In this document: in pieces, positions 12,901 to 23,602 of the stretch | Position numbering within the stretch: the first letter of the stretch is position 1 | Layout of the letters: each line of letters starts with the position of its first letter | Source of the DNA: Nipponacmea schrenckii | Taxonomy: Eukaryota; Mollusca; Gastropoda; Lottiidae | Direction of reading: 5' to 3' | DNA: 64,000 nt | NCBI GenBank assembly: GCA_030562195.1 | Contig: CM060203.1 | Span: 1,254,208 to 1,318,207 of the forward strand | Program-made: the position numbers and the translations under genes | The notes under the pieces: model-generated | What the model saw: only the letters and a program-made list of their open reading frames with translations | The model's database searches: none | What the model was told of the DNA's origin: nothing

Positions 12901-15900
12901 AAACGATTGTTAACTTGTCATCTACCAACAACTATGTAGTCCGAAAAAACAGCATCCACTGGAAACGATTGTTAACCTGTCATCTACCAACAACTATGTA
13001 GTCTGTAAAAACAGCATCCACTGGAAACGATTGTTAACCTGTCATCTACCAACAACTATGTAGTCTGTAAAAACAGCATCCACTGGAAGCGATGGTTAAC
13101 TTGTCATCTACCAACAACTACAAGGTATGTAAAAAACAGCATTCTCTGGAAGCGATGGTTAACTTGTCATCTACCAACAACTATGTAGTCTGTAAAAACA
13201 GCATCCACTGGAAGCGATTGTTAACTTGTCATCTACCAACAACTATGTAGTCTGTAAAAACAGCATTCTCTGGAAGCGATGGTTAACTTGTCATCTACCA
13301 ACAACTATGTAGTCTGTAAAAACAGCATCCACTGGAAGCGATTGATAACTTGTCATCTACCAACAACTATGTAGTCTGTAAAAACAGCACCCACTGGAAG
13401 CGATGGTTAACTTATCATCTACCAACAACTATGTAGTCTGTAAAAACAGCATCCACTGGAAACGATGGTTAACTTGTCATCTACCAACAACTACTGTAGT
13501 TTTCGTAATATCAGCATCCACTGGAAACGATGGTTAACTTGTCATCTACCATCAACTACTTAGTTTGCGATATCAGCATCCACTGGAAACCATCGTAAAT
13601 TTGTCATCCACCAGTTAACCTTGATTACCAGTCAACCAGTAGAAGTTTAAGATCATAAGTCTGAAGCATGTAAATAACATCAATATATTCCAATATAATG
13701 CCCATCTTACTTACAAGTAATTGTTAATGTCTATAAGTTGATAGTCAGGAGTCTATATTAATCAGACGATAGCTAGAAACTATCGTCAACCTGATTGAAC
13801 TATTACAGAAATAGAAACCTGTTTATCTGTAGAGCATCTCAAATATCAGGTCTACTAAACACACAAATAAAAAGGTCTATTCCACTTTGTATCATGTCAT
13901 TCCTCCCACAAACAATGATTGATCGCGAAAACAAATTAAAGTAAAAAGGTAAAAAAAGGCACACATAGCGTCTTGGCACAGATCGTATTATTTGGTGAAA
14001 CGCAAGTAAAACAGATTGAGAATATAAATATAGAAAATGTTCAATTAAGATAAGGTTATAACATTTCCTACTGGGACTATCATCTTATCATACGAATCAA
14101 TTTAATGGAGACAGTATTGGCTTAAAGTGGTCAATATAAACATTGATAGATCGCGCTGGATTTAGGTGATGTCACGAAACCCGTGAAAACACGAAGATCA
14201 AAAAAGATACATTCAAATCAGTAAACAGTTAAGGGCATGATATGAACGTACTGAAAAAGCCATTTCTTCTCCCACGGACACTTACCTTAAGATTATAGAT
14301 TCGAATGATATTCACCTATGTTTTTGTGGAAGAATGATCGTCTTAAAGATATAACGGAATGGAGTTCTGTCCCTTACACCTGATACAAATGAGATAGAGT
14401 ATAGTTGCAGTTAGATTATTTTAGATTAAAACAATATTTGAACGTAATATAATATATTCTAATTCTATACTATATCAACAGGTGTAATAATTAATGTTTA
14501 TTTTACATCAACACTTTATTTTGATCTTCATGATAAACCATCTCTGCTCGTGAATTAGACTTCTACTGGTGGGTTGGCATGTCTTTTAAATCTGGAGGTC
14601 ATGCATTTGTTAAAGTTTACTTAACCTTAGATTCTGGTAAACTCAAGATTCTGGTAACCAGAGTCAATAAGATGATATATTATTCTTATGTGTTTTGGCA
14701 TCATTGTGCGAAATTCTTATCTTTTCAAAAAGTTCCAATACTGAATAGATTCTGGAGCGTAAATTCCGGGACTAATATTACAAGACTGTCCAAAGCAATT
14801 TACGACAGAAGACAGAAATATTCAAGTCAATTATCGGTTGTATTTCATCAAAGGGTGGGAAATTGAAAACCTTAAAGAAGATTTGAAGATAAAATTAAAG
14901 GTGTTAAATGTAAATGGTGAAAAAAGAACATTCGTACTCATGTGAATGAGTGGTCTGGTCTTTAAATTCGAATCAGTTTTTGTTGTTCACAAATTTCTTG
15001 AAATTAAAATCATAATGAAACATTTAACCAAAAATAGCCTATGACTATTAGATCGAAAATTGGATTATCAGCAATAAAAGGTTAAGTTTGACCACCAGCG
15101 AGTCGATTTTACACAGCTTACGATGTCTATTGGAACGTGTTCAGATTATATGGAGATATCATTATCTGTGGGTTTAACACCCAGGTTATATGAATTAAAA
15201 CCAAGAGTAGATTAACGTGGTTAATGTATATTACCACGACGCTTCTATCTTAAATCTTAATATCTCGTTACTGTTGCTATCTGTTACAGTAACATGTTTG
15301 TCTACATAATACCATTTACCTACATCACCAAACAGGTGAAATAATCATTTATTTACCCTTCTGATAAAACATCAGTAATAGCAATTCCCATTTCTACTTA
15401 TAACTTTATCGCTACATCCTACATTCTTTATATATATTTTATAAGATTACATGCTATAACCAAATGGTTTTTAAATTTGAAAACAATACGTAAACCGAGT
15501 CAGATGGTTGTAATTATCTATAAAATTTTCTCCATGTTTCTTTATCGCTACACCTCATATTCTTGGTATAAATTTGAAATTGAAGTGAAAAGAAGATACA
15601 CGTTACCCAATTACATAGAATTTGGATAGCGTAACCAAAAGAAATGTAATACATTTCTTTGTTTTCTGCTATCCTACAATTTGTCCTCTATTCGCAAACG
15701 AATTGGATATGAGAAACGCTTTGATTAGTTAATAATAATGTTATTACAACTGGGCTGTGGTAGAAAGGTGTTAGATTACAAAGGAGACGTAAATAAAAAA
15801 AGATAAACACTGGTTCGGTATGTAGTCAACTCTTGTTGTGAATAAATGTGAATCTATCTTTGCTGTTTTGCACATTATTTGTGGGGGTTGTGATGAGGTT

Positions 15901-18900
15901 CAAATGGTTGATCTATTGGTGCGAAGATTTGAGATGATTGCCCGGTGGGTGCAGGGGTTTAAATAATTACTCTGGAAGTGTGGTCACTGGAAAACTGCTA
16001 TGAACCTATTAGGGAACAGATTGCCATATTTTATTATTTAAAAGCTATTGATTATATTTGTTTGTTAAACTTGACATGCTATTGAATTTATTTATAAAAA
16101 ATGTTGAATTGTACATGCTTTGCTGATGTAGATGACTATATTTGTTTGTTAAACTTGACATGCTATTGAAAAAGTGATTTTGAATTGTACATGCTTGTTT
16201 AAATGGAGGTCGATAGGTAACGGACCAGTCCAAAACTAGCTTTAAATATAACATAATATTTATGAACTAATTGATGTATCTTGTTTTAGAGTAGATATTT
16301 ATATATATAAAATAAACAACCTCAATCTACTCTAGTCTCCAACCAACTATTTCAGAAGTTAAATTTAGACACAAATTGCTAATTTAAGTTATCGATATTT
16401 ATATAAGTTTACCCGACGTTACAGATTTCGTTTATATCAACATCAGATTAAACAGTGTTAAGTGCGAGTTTCTCTACATGTCTAACGATTAACTTTACCT
16501 TCATATGAGACTGTTTCCATATACTTCAATATCGCTTCCTCTTTTCAGTGGCGGGGAGCAGAGGATCTGGCATGTCTAAAGCTGTTCTCGTTCGTAAGGA
16601 ACAATACACCAATATCTAAAGATGTTATGGACCCATATTAATAATAAGTCTTACTATAGAAATTTGATCGGGTTTATATTAAGAAATATCTCACATACTA
16701 TAAAATTGATTGTTTTTTATTTTTGTATGAAATAGAATCCAAGATATTTCATGTGTAATATAATAATTATTACCATAATATTTTTGGCAATTGGATTGTA
16801 TTATTCATTAACATCTTGGAATTGATCAGTTTTTCTTCACCTGGAAATCATCAAGGTAAAATCTAAGTAATGGTCGATCAGAATAAACAGAACACGATAT
16901 CTGCACCCCGTTTCTTCGCTCAGATTTCCTTTGTTCTATGAATTGTTTAGGAAATATCTGATATCGAACTCTTGGCAATTCTTTGTAATCGGTAAATCAA
17001 GGCCATATGCTTGTTGTTAGCTGTCGACTGAAGAATGTTTATCATATTAAAATATAAAATGATAATGCCAGGAGATTAAAGTTTGTATTTGAATTGGCAG
17101 AGTTTCAATGAAAACATATAAAGATTGTATGATACGGTGATTGTGGAGTATAACATTGAAAAGGAACCAAATCTAGCGTTTAACTGTCAGTCCTAGCCCA
17201 ATAATAACAAAGGAAATATAAAATCACATATTTCTTGGTAATTTAAAATGTAAATGAAATAAAATTAGCCATTTAAGTTTTTAAAGACAAAATAGAAATA
17301 ATTTATAACACAGGATGATTAGTCAGATTTTAGTTTAGTATCATTGGATTACTTTTTACTTTTACTTTCTTGTGGTATCAGTAAACCTACAATTAAATAA
17401 ACAAGCAGACGAGTGTTCAATATCTAGAAGTTACTGATATCATTTGATGTAGTTTTTTTTTGTATGACGTTATGAGATCATCAATATTAGTAAATAAAGG
17501 ACCAGCGCCGTATACTTTCTCAAATTCCGCTTATTATAAAATATATAGTTCGTTGTACATTAGATATCGTTCAACCTGCCTCATAATATACTGTCCTTAC
17601 GTCTTGACTTTATGACAAAATGCAATCCGGAACTTGTGCATATATTTGACTGATTATATAAATGGCGATTATTATTTTTCAGAATATGCTTATAAAAGTT
17701 GTACAGAAAATGGAACATGGTATACGTTACCCAATACAACCCGACCCTGGACCAATTTTACATTATGTCGACCACCGAGAGGTACCTTTACAACCGGGGT
17801 AAGTACATCTCCACAATGTCAAGCTAGTATAACGAACTGCGTCTAATACCTTGACTTCATTTAGCATTTTAACATTTAGCTGGATCGTACGCTAGCTAGA
17901 TAATACAGGCCATAAAAAATCTTCAAAAGAAAGACCAGGGTTCAGATTGCCTGTAATCGCAAGAGTACACTCCAATCAAATATCTACACTTCCAAACTTC
18001 CGTGATACAAATAAGTTTACTATTTGCAGTCAAGGTTTGTTAGTTAAGGATTTTCGAAACAAGGGGATTCAATTATCCACACGACAAAGATGTAAATGTA
18101 ACATCTAATTCTTGCTGTTCTGATTTTCAGACTGGTAAACTAGATGAAACGTTAGAAGTAGAGAAGAACCTACGACTATTATACACCACTGGTTATGGAC
18201 TGTCATTATTCTGTTTAGTTATAGCTGTTGTTATTATGTTTTTCTGTAGGCAAGTTTTAACTGTATCTTATACACCGAGCCAGTGCTTTCAAGAGGCAAT
18301 TTTGTCTGGGCTTTCAGCTCCTGATACTGTAATTGTAACCTTTTCCGTTAGATCCTTTATATCCTTGCTCTAGGTAATAGTATAACTGTATATATGCGAC
18401 ATTCGACTAATTTACTTAGCCATCCAACCCCAATCACCTCCTTTTTAATGTAAGGTAACCATTGAATTTGTTGATAAAATGAATACGGCATTGAATTTAG
18501 TTAATTACCAATGATACAAGTATTTGATAAAAATTCTTCATTTCATACTTTTAGAAATTTATGACAGCTTTAACTGTCTTGAAAACCGTTACAAGGGACG
18601 TAACTCTACATTAACCCTACAGACAACAATTAATTGAGTTTTGGTCTATTCCAGACGCCTTCAGAGTAAAAGCAATGTGCTTCATATTAACCTATTCATT
18701 GCCTTAATAATGCGCTCTATCATAGCCTTAGTCCGAGATACGTTATTTGAAATGGGAGGAATCGGCATGGCTTCGGACTTCATTAAAGAACCAACAGGGA
18801 AGCTAACCTTTATAGAGGAAGGAACGGTGAGTGTTTAGAGAGATGATGGAATGTTGCATGTCAGACGAACTTTGACTTTAGACATTCTTTTACTCTACTT

Positions 18901-21900
18901 CAGATTTGCATTGCTGTATAGGACGGAGTTCGACAAAAGTTGGACCGAAATATCTCTCAGAACCATCTGCCCATACTTATCTATCTCTGTCTCAGTTTTC
19001 ACTTAAACTATATGCATCGCTTTGTTGATTTTTTTTCTGTTGTGAAAGAATTATCATTAATAATTTGCCCAAAAATAGTGCTGGTTTGTTAATTTAACAG
19101 CATAGGATGACTTATGTACAACATTGTATGTGTTAAAATCAAACTAAATACATATATTGAAATTATTTTGTTTGTTTCAGCATTGGGAATGTCGACTTAT
19201 TGTCAGTTTGTTTCATTTCGCAATCTGCGCCTGTCACATGTGGATCTTTATTGAGGGTTTATATTTATATATGTTAATACACAAACCCTTCTATATAGGC
19301 CGTAAAGGAGTTAGTTTTTATATAATATTGGGCTGGAGTAAGTGTTCTATCATGTTCTATACATAATAATAATTACCCTTCCTTAGCGAAAACACTACTA
19401 GTATCTTACAGAATTAGCCTACTGTCGAGTCGATCAGGAAAGAGATATTGTTTGAAAGAATGAAAGAACTGTATTTTACAAGGATAACAAGTCCGCCATA
19501 CAAGGATCCTTTCTACCAGTTGATCCTTGGTCAAATCTCTCGGCATTGATCTCACCGGATTATCCGTACCTATTTACAGCTGGGTGAACTAGAAGATAAC
19601 AGCGAGATTACGAGAACTTTTTCTTCCATTTGTGTCTTGTATAATTGCTTTTGAATGACATTGTTTTTTCTAGACAATCATTGCTCGAGAGATTTCGCTT
19701 TCTACTTAGATATAAAGAAAAAATTGATAATTAGTAGGCTTCTTCAACAGTTATATGGTATATGGATTTCTTTAGCCAAGTTACAGCTTACACGACGCCA
19801 TTAGGCTACTCCCTCATTAAGAAACATAATCTAACGATTTTTTTCAGAAAATCTAAGAAATCTACGAGTGAAGCATTACCTTTTTACATTATTTGATTTA
19901 TTTCAGCCCTACCTGTATTGAATATCATTCCATGGGTTATTGTTAAAGCCACATTAGAAAATATATAGTGAGTAATTGATTCATCCTGTTTCGGCCATGT
20001 GAATCTCTGATCCTCTCCTTAAAGGACTAACTCTCAAAATATTCTTTATGTGATGACAACAATATAGTTGTTAATAACAGATTTTTTATTTCTTAGAAAC
20101 TATGTTATAAAATACAGACAACATAAAAGAAGTTACGGAGTTGTGATGTCATTTTAGCAGAGGGAGATAACTCTAGTTTCTTAGATTGAACTAATAGTAC
20201 TTCAGACTACACATATTGTTAAATTTAATTGTGAAATGATTGTTTTACAGTGGACACTATTTATAAATACCGAGACTTATTCTCTTGTTTTTCAGTTGCT
20301 GGACAGTACAAGAAAATGCGTATTATTTTTGGATTTTAAAAGGTCCGGGAATAGTCGTTATTTTTGTGAGTAACTTTATATAAAGGTTTATTTTGTACAA
20401 ATAATTAAGAAGGTATATTATACGACCCAATATTCAAGCAGTTTATATTTAAACTAAACAAATTCTTATGGAATACAATTACTAACTTTATTTAAGCGAC
20501 GTTTCAACCAGCGTTCTCTGGTCTTTATCAAGCAATTCTCATTGCTTGATAAAGACCAGAGAACGCTGGTTGAAACGTCGCTTAAATAAAGTTAGTAATT
20601 GTATTCCATAAGAATTTGTTTAGTTTATCAAACGCCTTTACTAAATGCCATTTAAAGAATCAGTTTATATTTGATTTAAATATATTATGTCGTTGAAGAG
20701 TCAAGCGTCTATACTGTTAGTTAAGTACCCTACTTACAATGAATAACAATGATTGGCAAAGTAAAATGAAATGGAGTTTTACGTCCTACTTTTCTGCACC
20801 TAATGGACTAATGAAGACGGGTTACACCAATCAGTGTTCAATGAGGAAAATAGCAATAGTTAGCAATGATCTTTTCTATAGTTTCACGAAATGAACTTTT
20901 TACCAAAAAACGCAACGTGCCTCCAGTAATAACAACCGTTTATTTCAGATCAACATCTTCTTCTTCGTTGACATCATCAGAATGCTGTGCATGAGAATGA
21001 GGTCACGTGATCAACATAATGGCCAAAGCTATAGGTAGGTACAGTAAATATCTTACTTCCGGTTTAACTTCACCTCTCTGTTCCAAGTCCTGTAGAAGTT
21101 ACCAGAGCTGTGGCATCACAAAAATCAATCCCAGTAAAATGTGTGTACAAATTGACCAGATCGCAAACTGTACCGCATATTGGAATCAGGTGATCTAGGA
21201 ATGTTAAAATCAGCTACAACACTTTTGTTACAATCAGCAACACTCTGATCAGTTTCCGTAAATCTTCTGAATCTGCGAACAACACTTCCAAAAAGGATCA
21301 ACGATTTTTAACTCCACAACGTCTTCATCTGACAACTCAAACTTACAAAAATATTTTGAACATAAAGTGAAATCTAATCACCGGTATTGAAAGCGTTGAC
21401 TAGTGTTAAGCTGTACTATACTTAAACTCACTATACGAATGACAAGACTTTCAAATTGAATTGTTAAAGGGATTGTAAGGAGGTTTTCTTGATTATGTTT
21501 ATAAGGAAAACTGAAACCCCAATTAGACCCCAAATAGCCATTCCAATTTTCAGTTAGAAGTCTGTGATTTCTGTAATTCCACTAAAACTAAGTGCGTTAT
21601 GACATCACTGATCACAAAATGCACTTATTTCACGTAAGGCCCTGTAATACCTTTAACGGAGTCGTCAATTAAACAGGTTAAAGATAAAATACTGAGTGAA
21701 GGCCATATATGCTGTAACTTTTACAGTTTCAATTTCAGAAAATTGACCAAGTTCATCCTAGTATTAATTCCACTGTTTGGGGTTACCTATATCGCTTTTT
21801 ACGCTGTTCAAGAAAAAGAGGGTCATACCAATATACCATACCTTTATGCGGAAATGACCTACAATTCTTTTCAGGTAAATATCAATACAAGGCTTTAACT

Positions 21901-22614
21901 TAGCACAACTAAAAGTATAAACAGACCGCGAACTCTTTGGAATGAAGACATATATGATGACAAGATTTTGGAAGAAGTAAAAGCACATCGTGCTGGGCAC
22001 CTACTAATATGAAACTACACATTGTTCTTGCATGTTTCTTTTTCTTTTTTGTAAGAACCAAACGTAATTTCTTACGGGCACCTGCTCTTTCCCCACATTT
22101 TTATAGCCATTATCAGTGACGCATAAATCTATACATTCACCATTGCTATGATATATCACTAGGAATAACCTATTGACGGCAAGAGTCGGTAAATATTCCG
22201 GGGAAACTGGTACCATAATGCAAATAAACCGGAAATTGACTACCGAGGCACAGTCATTTAACAAACTCTTTGACAAAATCAGGAACTGTCAAAAATATCT
22301 GTTTATCCTTTCAGGGTTTTATTTTATCGTTTCTCTTCTGTTTTCTGAATGAAGACGTCCACAAAGAACTACAACGCGTGTGGCATCGACGTAAAAATCG
22401 GATGGGTGATCATTTAATGTTAACTCGTTCAACTTTATTTTCATCTTGGAAAAAAACATCATATCCACCACATCGAGGTCACTCTACCTTACACTCTAGT
22501 CATGAACATGTCCATGATCACAAAACAGTAGAACGACTAATCGACCACTCCGATGATCTTTACAAAAATGTTTTAAAACGCAACGCAGACGAGTTGGACA
22601 AAACAGATGTTTGA
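812..22614 (+). CDS. class B1 (secretin-family) GPCR, 5' end missing
   Basis: Seven-helix peptide-hormone receptor of the plasma membrane, family B1, expected to couple to Gs/cAMP. Eleven exons join in matching phase: 812-908, 10277-10408, 17683-17798, 18131-18249, 18655-18826, 19181-19337, 19907-19967, 20296-20365, 20949-21034, 21739-21874, 22315-22614 (TGA at 22612). They give 481 residues without the signal peptide. The hormone-receptor domain has six cysteines (RLQC, HCPP, LLCW, QHCP, KSCTENG, TLC) and N-glycosylation sequons NIT, NGT, NTT, NFT. Membrane hallmarks are WEC and EGLYLYMLI in TM3, LGW in TM4, a CW pair in loop 2, RKLTKFILVLIPLFGV in TM6 and NSFQGF in TM7. By memory the motifs look nearest to parathyroid-hormone receptors, but calcitonin-type and PDF-type receptors share many of them, so the ligand class is open. 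Introns are 0.3-9.4 kb and carry the satellites listed separately. Confidence 0.93.
909..6535. other. GPCR intron, no gene seen
   Basis: AT-rich intron sequence. Apart from the inverted-repeat element at 2.65 kb nothing is recognised. Short frames (3434-3785, 5774-6136 and others) lack family resemblance and splice support. Confidence 0.6.
2647..2875. mobile_element. MITE-like element, near-full-length inverted repeat
   Basis: The left end (AAATGCCTGATATTCTAATA) is matched by the reverse complement of the right end ending at about 2874. The arms run about 100 bp with few mismatches and include the TTTGTGACGCG motif on both sides. It lies in the GPCR first visible intron, with no coding capacity. 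Confidence 0.75.
6536..7424. repeat. 75-bp array with foldback-element flanks
   Basis: About six copies of a unit containing GCAACGTTTCAACCAGCG, TTCTCTGGTCTTTATCAAGC and an ATTACAATTACTAAC tail. The flanks (TTATGGATTACAATTACTAA on the left, CCATAAGAATTAGCTTACTT on the right) match the flanks of the palindrome at 20451-20626. This is the same element family with its core expanded in tandem. Confidence 0.88.
8010..8165. mobile_element. dispersed repeat, copy 1 (SINE-like)
   Basis: Shares an interrupted block of about 130 bp with 19461-19595. Both contain GGATTATCCGTACC, CATTTACAGCTGGGTG (or a close variant) and CAAGTCCGCC. It is an interspersed repeat of unknown class. Confidence 0.6.
8678..9700. 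repeat. 40-bp satellite array, intronic
   Basis: About 25 copies of a 40-bp unit (CATCTTCACAATGTCAAGCT plus ATTACAAACTTCATCTTATA), nearly identical in the first 15 and decaying from about 9400. Because 40 is not a multiple of 3, all three forward frames stay open and read the same 40-residue cycle. The overlapping frames are repeat artefacts. The same satellite closes the window at 63320-64000. Confidence 0.97.
9886..9910 (-). repeat. single inverted monomer of the 40-bp satellite
   Basis: TATAGCTTGATATTGTGAAG is the reverse complement of the satellite core, about 190 bp beyond the end of the main array. Confidence 0.75.
10277..10408 (+). CDS. GPCR exon: HRM core (CPPIFDNLLCW)
   Basis: 132 nt between TTATTGTAG and GTAGGT. 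It encodes HCPPIFDNLLCW and QHCPEYF, the second to fourth cysteines and the signature CW of the hormone-receptor domain. Phases 1 in and 1 out agree with both neighbours. Confidence 0.92.
10409..12440. other. GPCR intron, no gene seen
   Basis: AT-rich intron sequence with no recognised exon, RNA or element. Confidence 0.5.
12450..13620. repeat. 62-bp satellite array
   Basis: About 19 diverged copies of a 62-bp unit with AGCATCCACTGGAAACGAT, GTTAACTTGTCATCTACCAA and CAACTATGTAGTCTGTAAAA. It lies in the 10408-17683 GPCR intron. Related units recur at 55575-55790. Confidence 0.95.
13621..17682. other. GPCR intron, no gene seen
   Basis: Mostly unrecognised AT-rich sequence. The 95-codon frame at 14579-14866 has no family resemblance and is not called. 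A two-copy repeat lies at 16045-16205. Confidence 0.5.
16045..16205. repeat. two-copy direct repeat
   Basis: ATATTTGTTTGTTAAACTTG, ACATGCTATTGAA and TTGAATTGTACATGCTT occur twice in tandem, with a short unrelated stretch inside each copy. Confidence 0.8.
17683..17798 (+). CDS. GPCR exon: HRM end (SCTENGTW)
   Basis: 116 nt between ATTTTTCAG and GTAAGT. It encodes EYAYKSCTENGTWY and RPWTNFTLC, the last two HRM cysteines and the WxNxTxC motif shared by PTH, calcitonin and PDF receptors. A degenerate copy of the 40-bp satellite begins only a few bases after the donor. Confidence 0.92.
17803..17865 (+). repeat. isolated relative of the 40-bp satellite edge
   Basis: CCACAATGTCAAGCTAGTAT and CGTCTAATACCTTGACTTCA match both the unit and the right-hand edge of the 8.7-9.7 kb array (CGTCTTATACATTGACTTCA). 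The shared non-repeat edge implies a copied element, not chance. Confidence 0.7.
18131..18249 (+). CDS. GPCR exon: stalk and TM1, GC donor
   Basis: 119 nt. It encodes the stalk and TM1 (LLYTTGYGLSLFCLVIAVVI). To keep frame with the next exon (FFC-R-RLQSK) it must end at AG|GCAAGT, so the intron is GC-AG rather than GT-AG. The context matches the usual strong GC-donor consensus. Confidence 0.88.
18655..18826 (+). CDS. GPCR exon: loop 1, TM2, long ECL1
   Basis: 172 nt from CTATTCCAG to GTGAGT. It encodes RLQSKSNVLHINLF (loop 1 and start of TM2) and an ECL1 of roughly 35 residues containing MGGIGMASDF and KLTFIEEGT. A long TM2-TM3 loop is also seen in PTH receptors. Confidence 0.92.
19181..19337 (+). 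CDS. GPCR exon: TM3, loop 2, start of TM4
   Basis: 157 nt. HWECRLIV carries the conserved TM3 cysteine that pairs with the ECL2 cysteine. FIEGLYLYMLIHKPF is the family B TM3/loop 2 motif, and the exon ends in SFYIILGW of TM4. Phase 1 donor GTAAGT. Confidence 0.93.
19461..19595. mobile_element. dispersed repeat, copy 2 (SINE-like)
   Basis: Second copy of the repeat at 8010-8165, in the intron after TM3. It keeps GGATTATCCGTACC and TTTACAGCTGGGTG. Confidence 0.6.
19907..19967 (+). CDS. GPCR exon: TM4 and start of ECL2
   Basis: 61 nt between TTATTTCAG and GTGAGT. It encodes LPVLNIIPWVIVKATLENI. The 1-in, 2-out phases fit the neighbours (TGG A|CC and TA|T TGC). Confidence 0.9.
20296..20365 (+). 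CDS. GPCR exon: ECL2 CW and TM5
   Basis: 70 nt. It encodes CWTVQENAYYFWILKGPGIV. The Cys-Trp pair is the ECL2 partner of the TM3 cysteine. It ends in phase 0 at GTGAGT. Confidence 0.9.
20451..20626. mobile_element. perfect palindrome, 86-bp arms, 4-bp spacer
   Basis: The arm 20451-20536 is the exact reverse complement of 20541-20626 by eye, with spacer TCTC. Each arm holds the GCGACGTTTCAACCAGCG / TTCTCTGGTCTTTATCAAGC core of the 6.5-7.4 kb array. A direct repeat CAGTTTATATTT lies on both sides (about 20439 and 20661) and may be a target duplication. A recent foldback insertion fits best; a sequencing or assembly foldback is the alternative. Confidence 0.9.
20767..20870. mobile_element. SINE-tail fragment
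   Basis: GAAATGGAGTTTTACGTCCT, ACTTTTCTGCACCTAATGG and CTAATGAAGACGGGTTAC form the conserved end of a SINE family present at least eight times here, most completely at 60170-60505. Confidence 0.75.
20949..21034 (+). CDS. GPCR exon: TM5 end and loop 3
   Basis: 86 nt. It encodes INIFFFVDIIRMLCMRMR, then the short basic loop 3 (SRDQHNGQSYR) that contacts G protein in this family. The last Arg codon is split across the intron. Confidence 0.9.
21739..21874 (+). CDS. GPCR exon: TM6, ECL3, start of TM7
   Basis: 136 nt. It encodes KLTKFILVLIPLFGVTY (TM6; family B usually has KSTLVLxPLxGxxY here), an ECL3 with EKEGHTNIPY and the NSFQ that leads into TM7. Donor GTAAAT, phase 0. Confidence 0.93.
22315..22614 (+). 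CDS. GPCR last exon: TM7 and cytoplasmic tail
   Basis: 300 nt ending in TGA. GFILSFLFCFLNEDVHKELQ is the TM7/helix 8 signature (consensus GFxVxxxYCFxNxEV). The roughly 75-residue tail is basic and rich in Ser and His (HSSHEHVHDHK) and offers many phospho-acceptor sites. Confidence 0.93.
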   Translation, partial: GFILSFLFCFLNEDVHKELQRVWHRRKNRMGDHLMLTRSTLFSSWKKTSYPPHRGHSTLHSSHEHVHDHKTVERLIDHSDDLYKNVLKRNADELDKTDV

Positions 22615-23602
22615 ATATGGGCATAAAGGTAACAAGAAAAGTGTTTTCAGTTAGCGACGATTCGGTTTAATCAGCTAAAGAATTATTTAGCTATTGATTT
22701 CATCACTTGGGATGGAAATCCGACGGATCGGCTTATATCAGAAAAACTACTGGAGGAACTAACATGGAATTAGTTTACTAGCTTAATTCTGTCGGGATTT
22801 CCCTGCCAATTCTAACTTATTGAGGTATTGGCCGGTGAACTGAGACTCGGACGTAGGAATTACATTGTAGAAAACAATACAGTCGGAATCCTATGGTATA
22901 AAGTGATATGTTTGACCGAAACAATTAGATTGTATAATGCCCATAGTGTGTTCTATCTGGACCACTATTGGACAAGTGTATATGTGATAAGCTCAGAGTC
23001 AATTTTGACACACTCCCTACCGTGGATCGGTAATACTAATAGTGCTTGTTTACTTCGGGAAAGATGACTTGATGAGGATGCATCGTGAATCAATCAACAA
23101 CATAATCTTGTATGTTGAAACTTAACGGATTCTTCTTGTTAAGGATTTGTATCGTCATCGGATGTCATATTATTTTTGACAACCATTACCTGATATTTTT
23201 CTGATCATGGGTGTTGCAGACTAAAATTGTGTATTGTTAAGACCTCTTAGTTCTGTTGATAATAGACCAATAGGTACAAGGGCAACGGAGCTGTAATGCC
23301 AATTAAAAAAATCTGACAACTAACCCATTTCATTACTGCATCCTAATACCATACCAAATTGCCCCTCCGGATATATCATTTGTCCCCAAACAACTAAATC
23401 TGGCTTAGGGCACGCCTCATCTCGAAACAAAGCGAATGTTACGTGACCATGTGACACAATTTATTCTATCCAGGAATAGTAGACTGTTTATAAATCAAAT
23501 GTCTGGTTATATATCAGCGGGCCATTGTGGATCCCGTTGATTTTTTTTTATCAAAACGCGTATCAAGGGATGTGCAAGGGATCTATTTCAAGGGAGCAAT
23601 TA
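22615..23602 (+). other. GPCR 3' flank/UTR
   Basis: No coding signal. Probably 3' UTR grading into intergenic sequence. A clear poly(A) site is not assigned. Confidence 0.5.

Noticed and set aside
14579..14866. 95-codon frame starting MSFKSGGHAF
   Set aside because: No known family pattern, in an intron, no phased splice sites.
22270..22314. ATG at 22270 as start of a short separate gene
   Set aside because: The frame crosses a good acceptor (CCTTTCAG at 22314) and the remainder is the GPCR TM7/tail exon.
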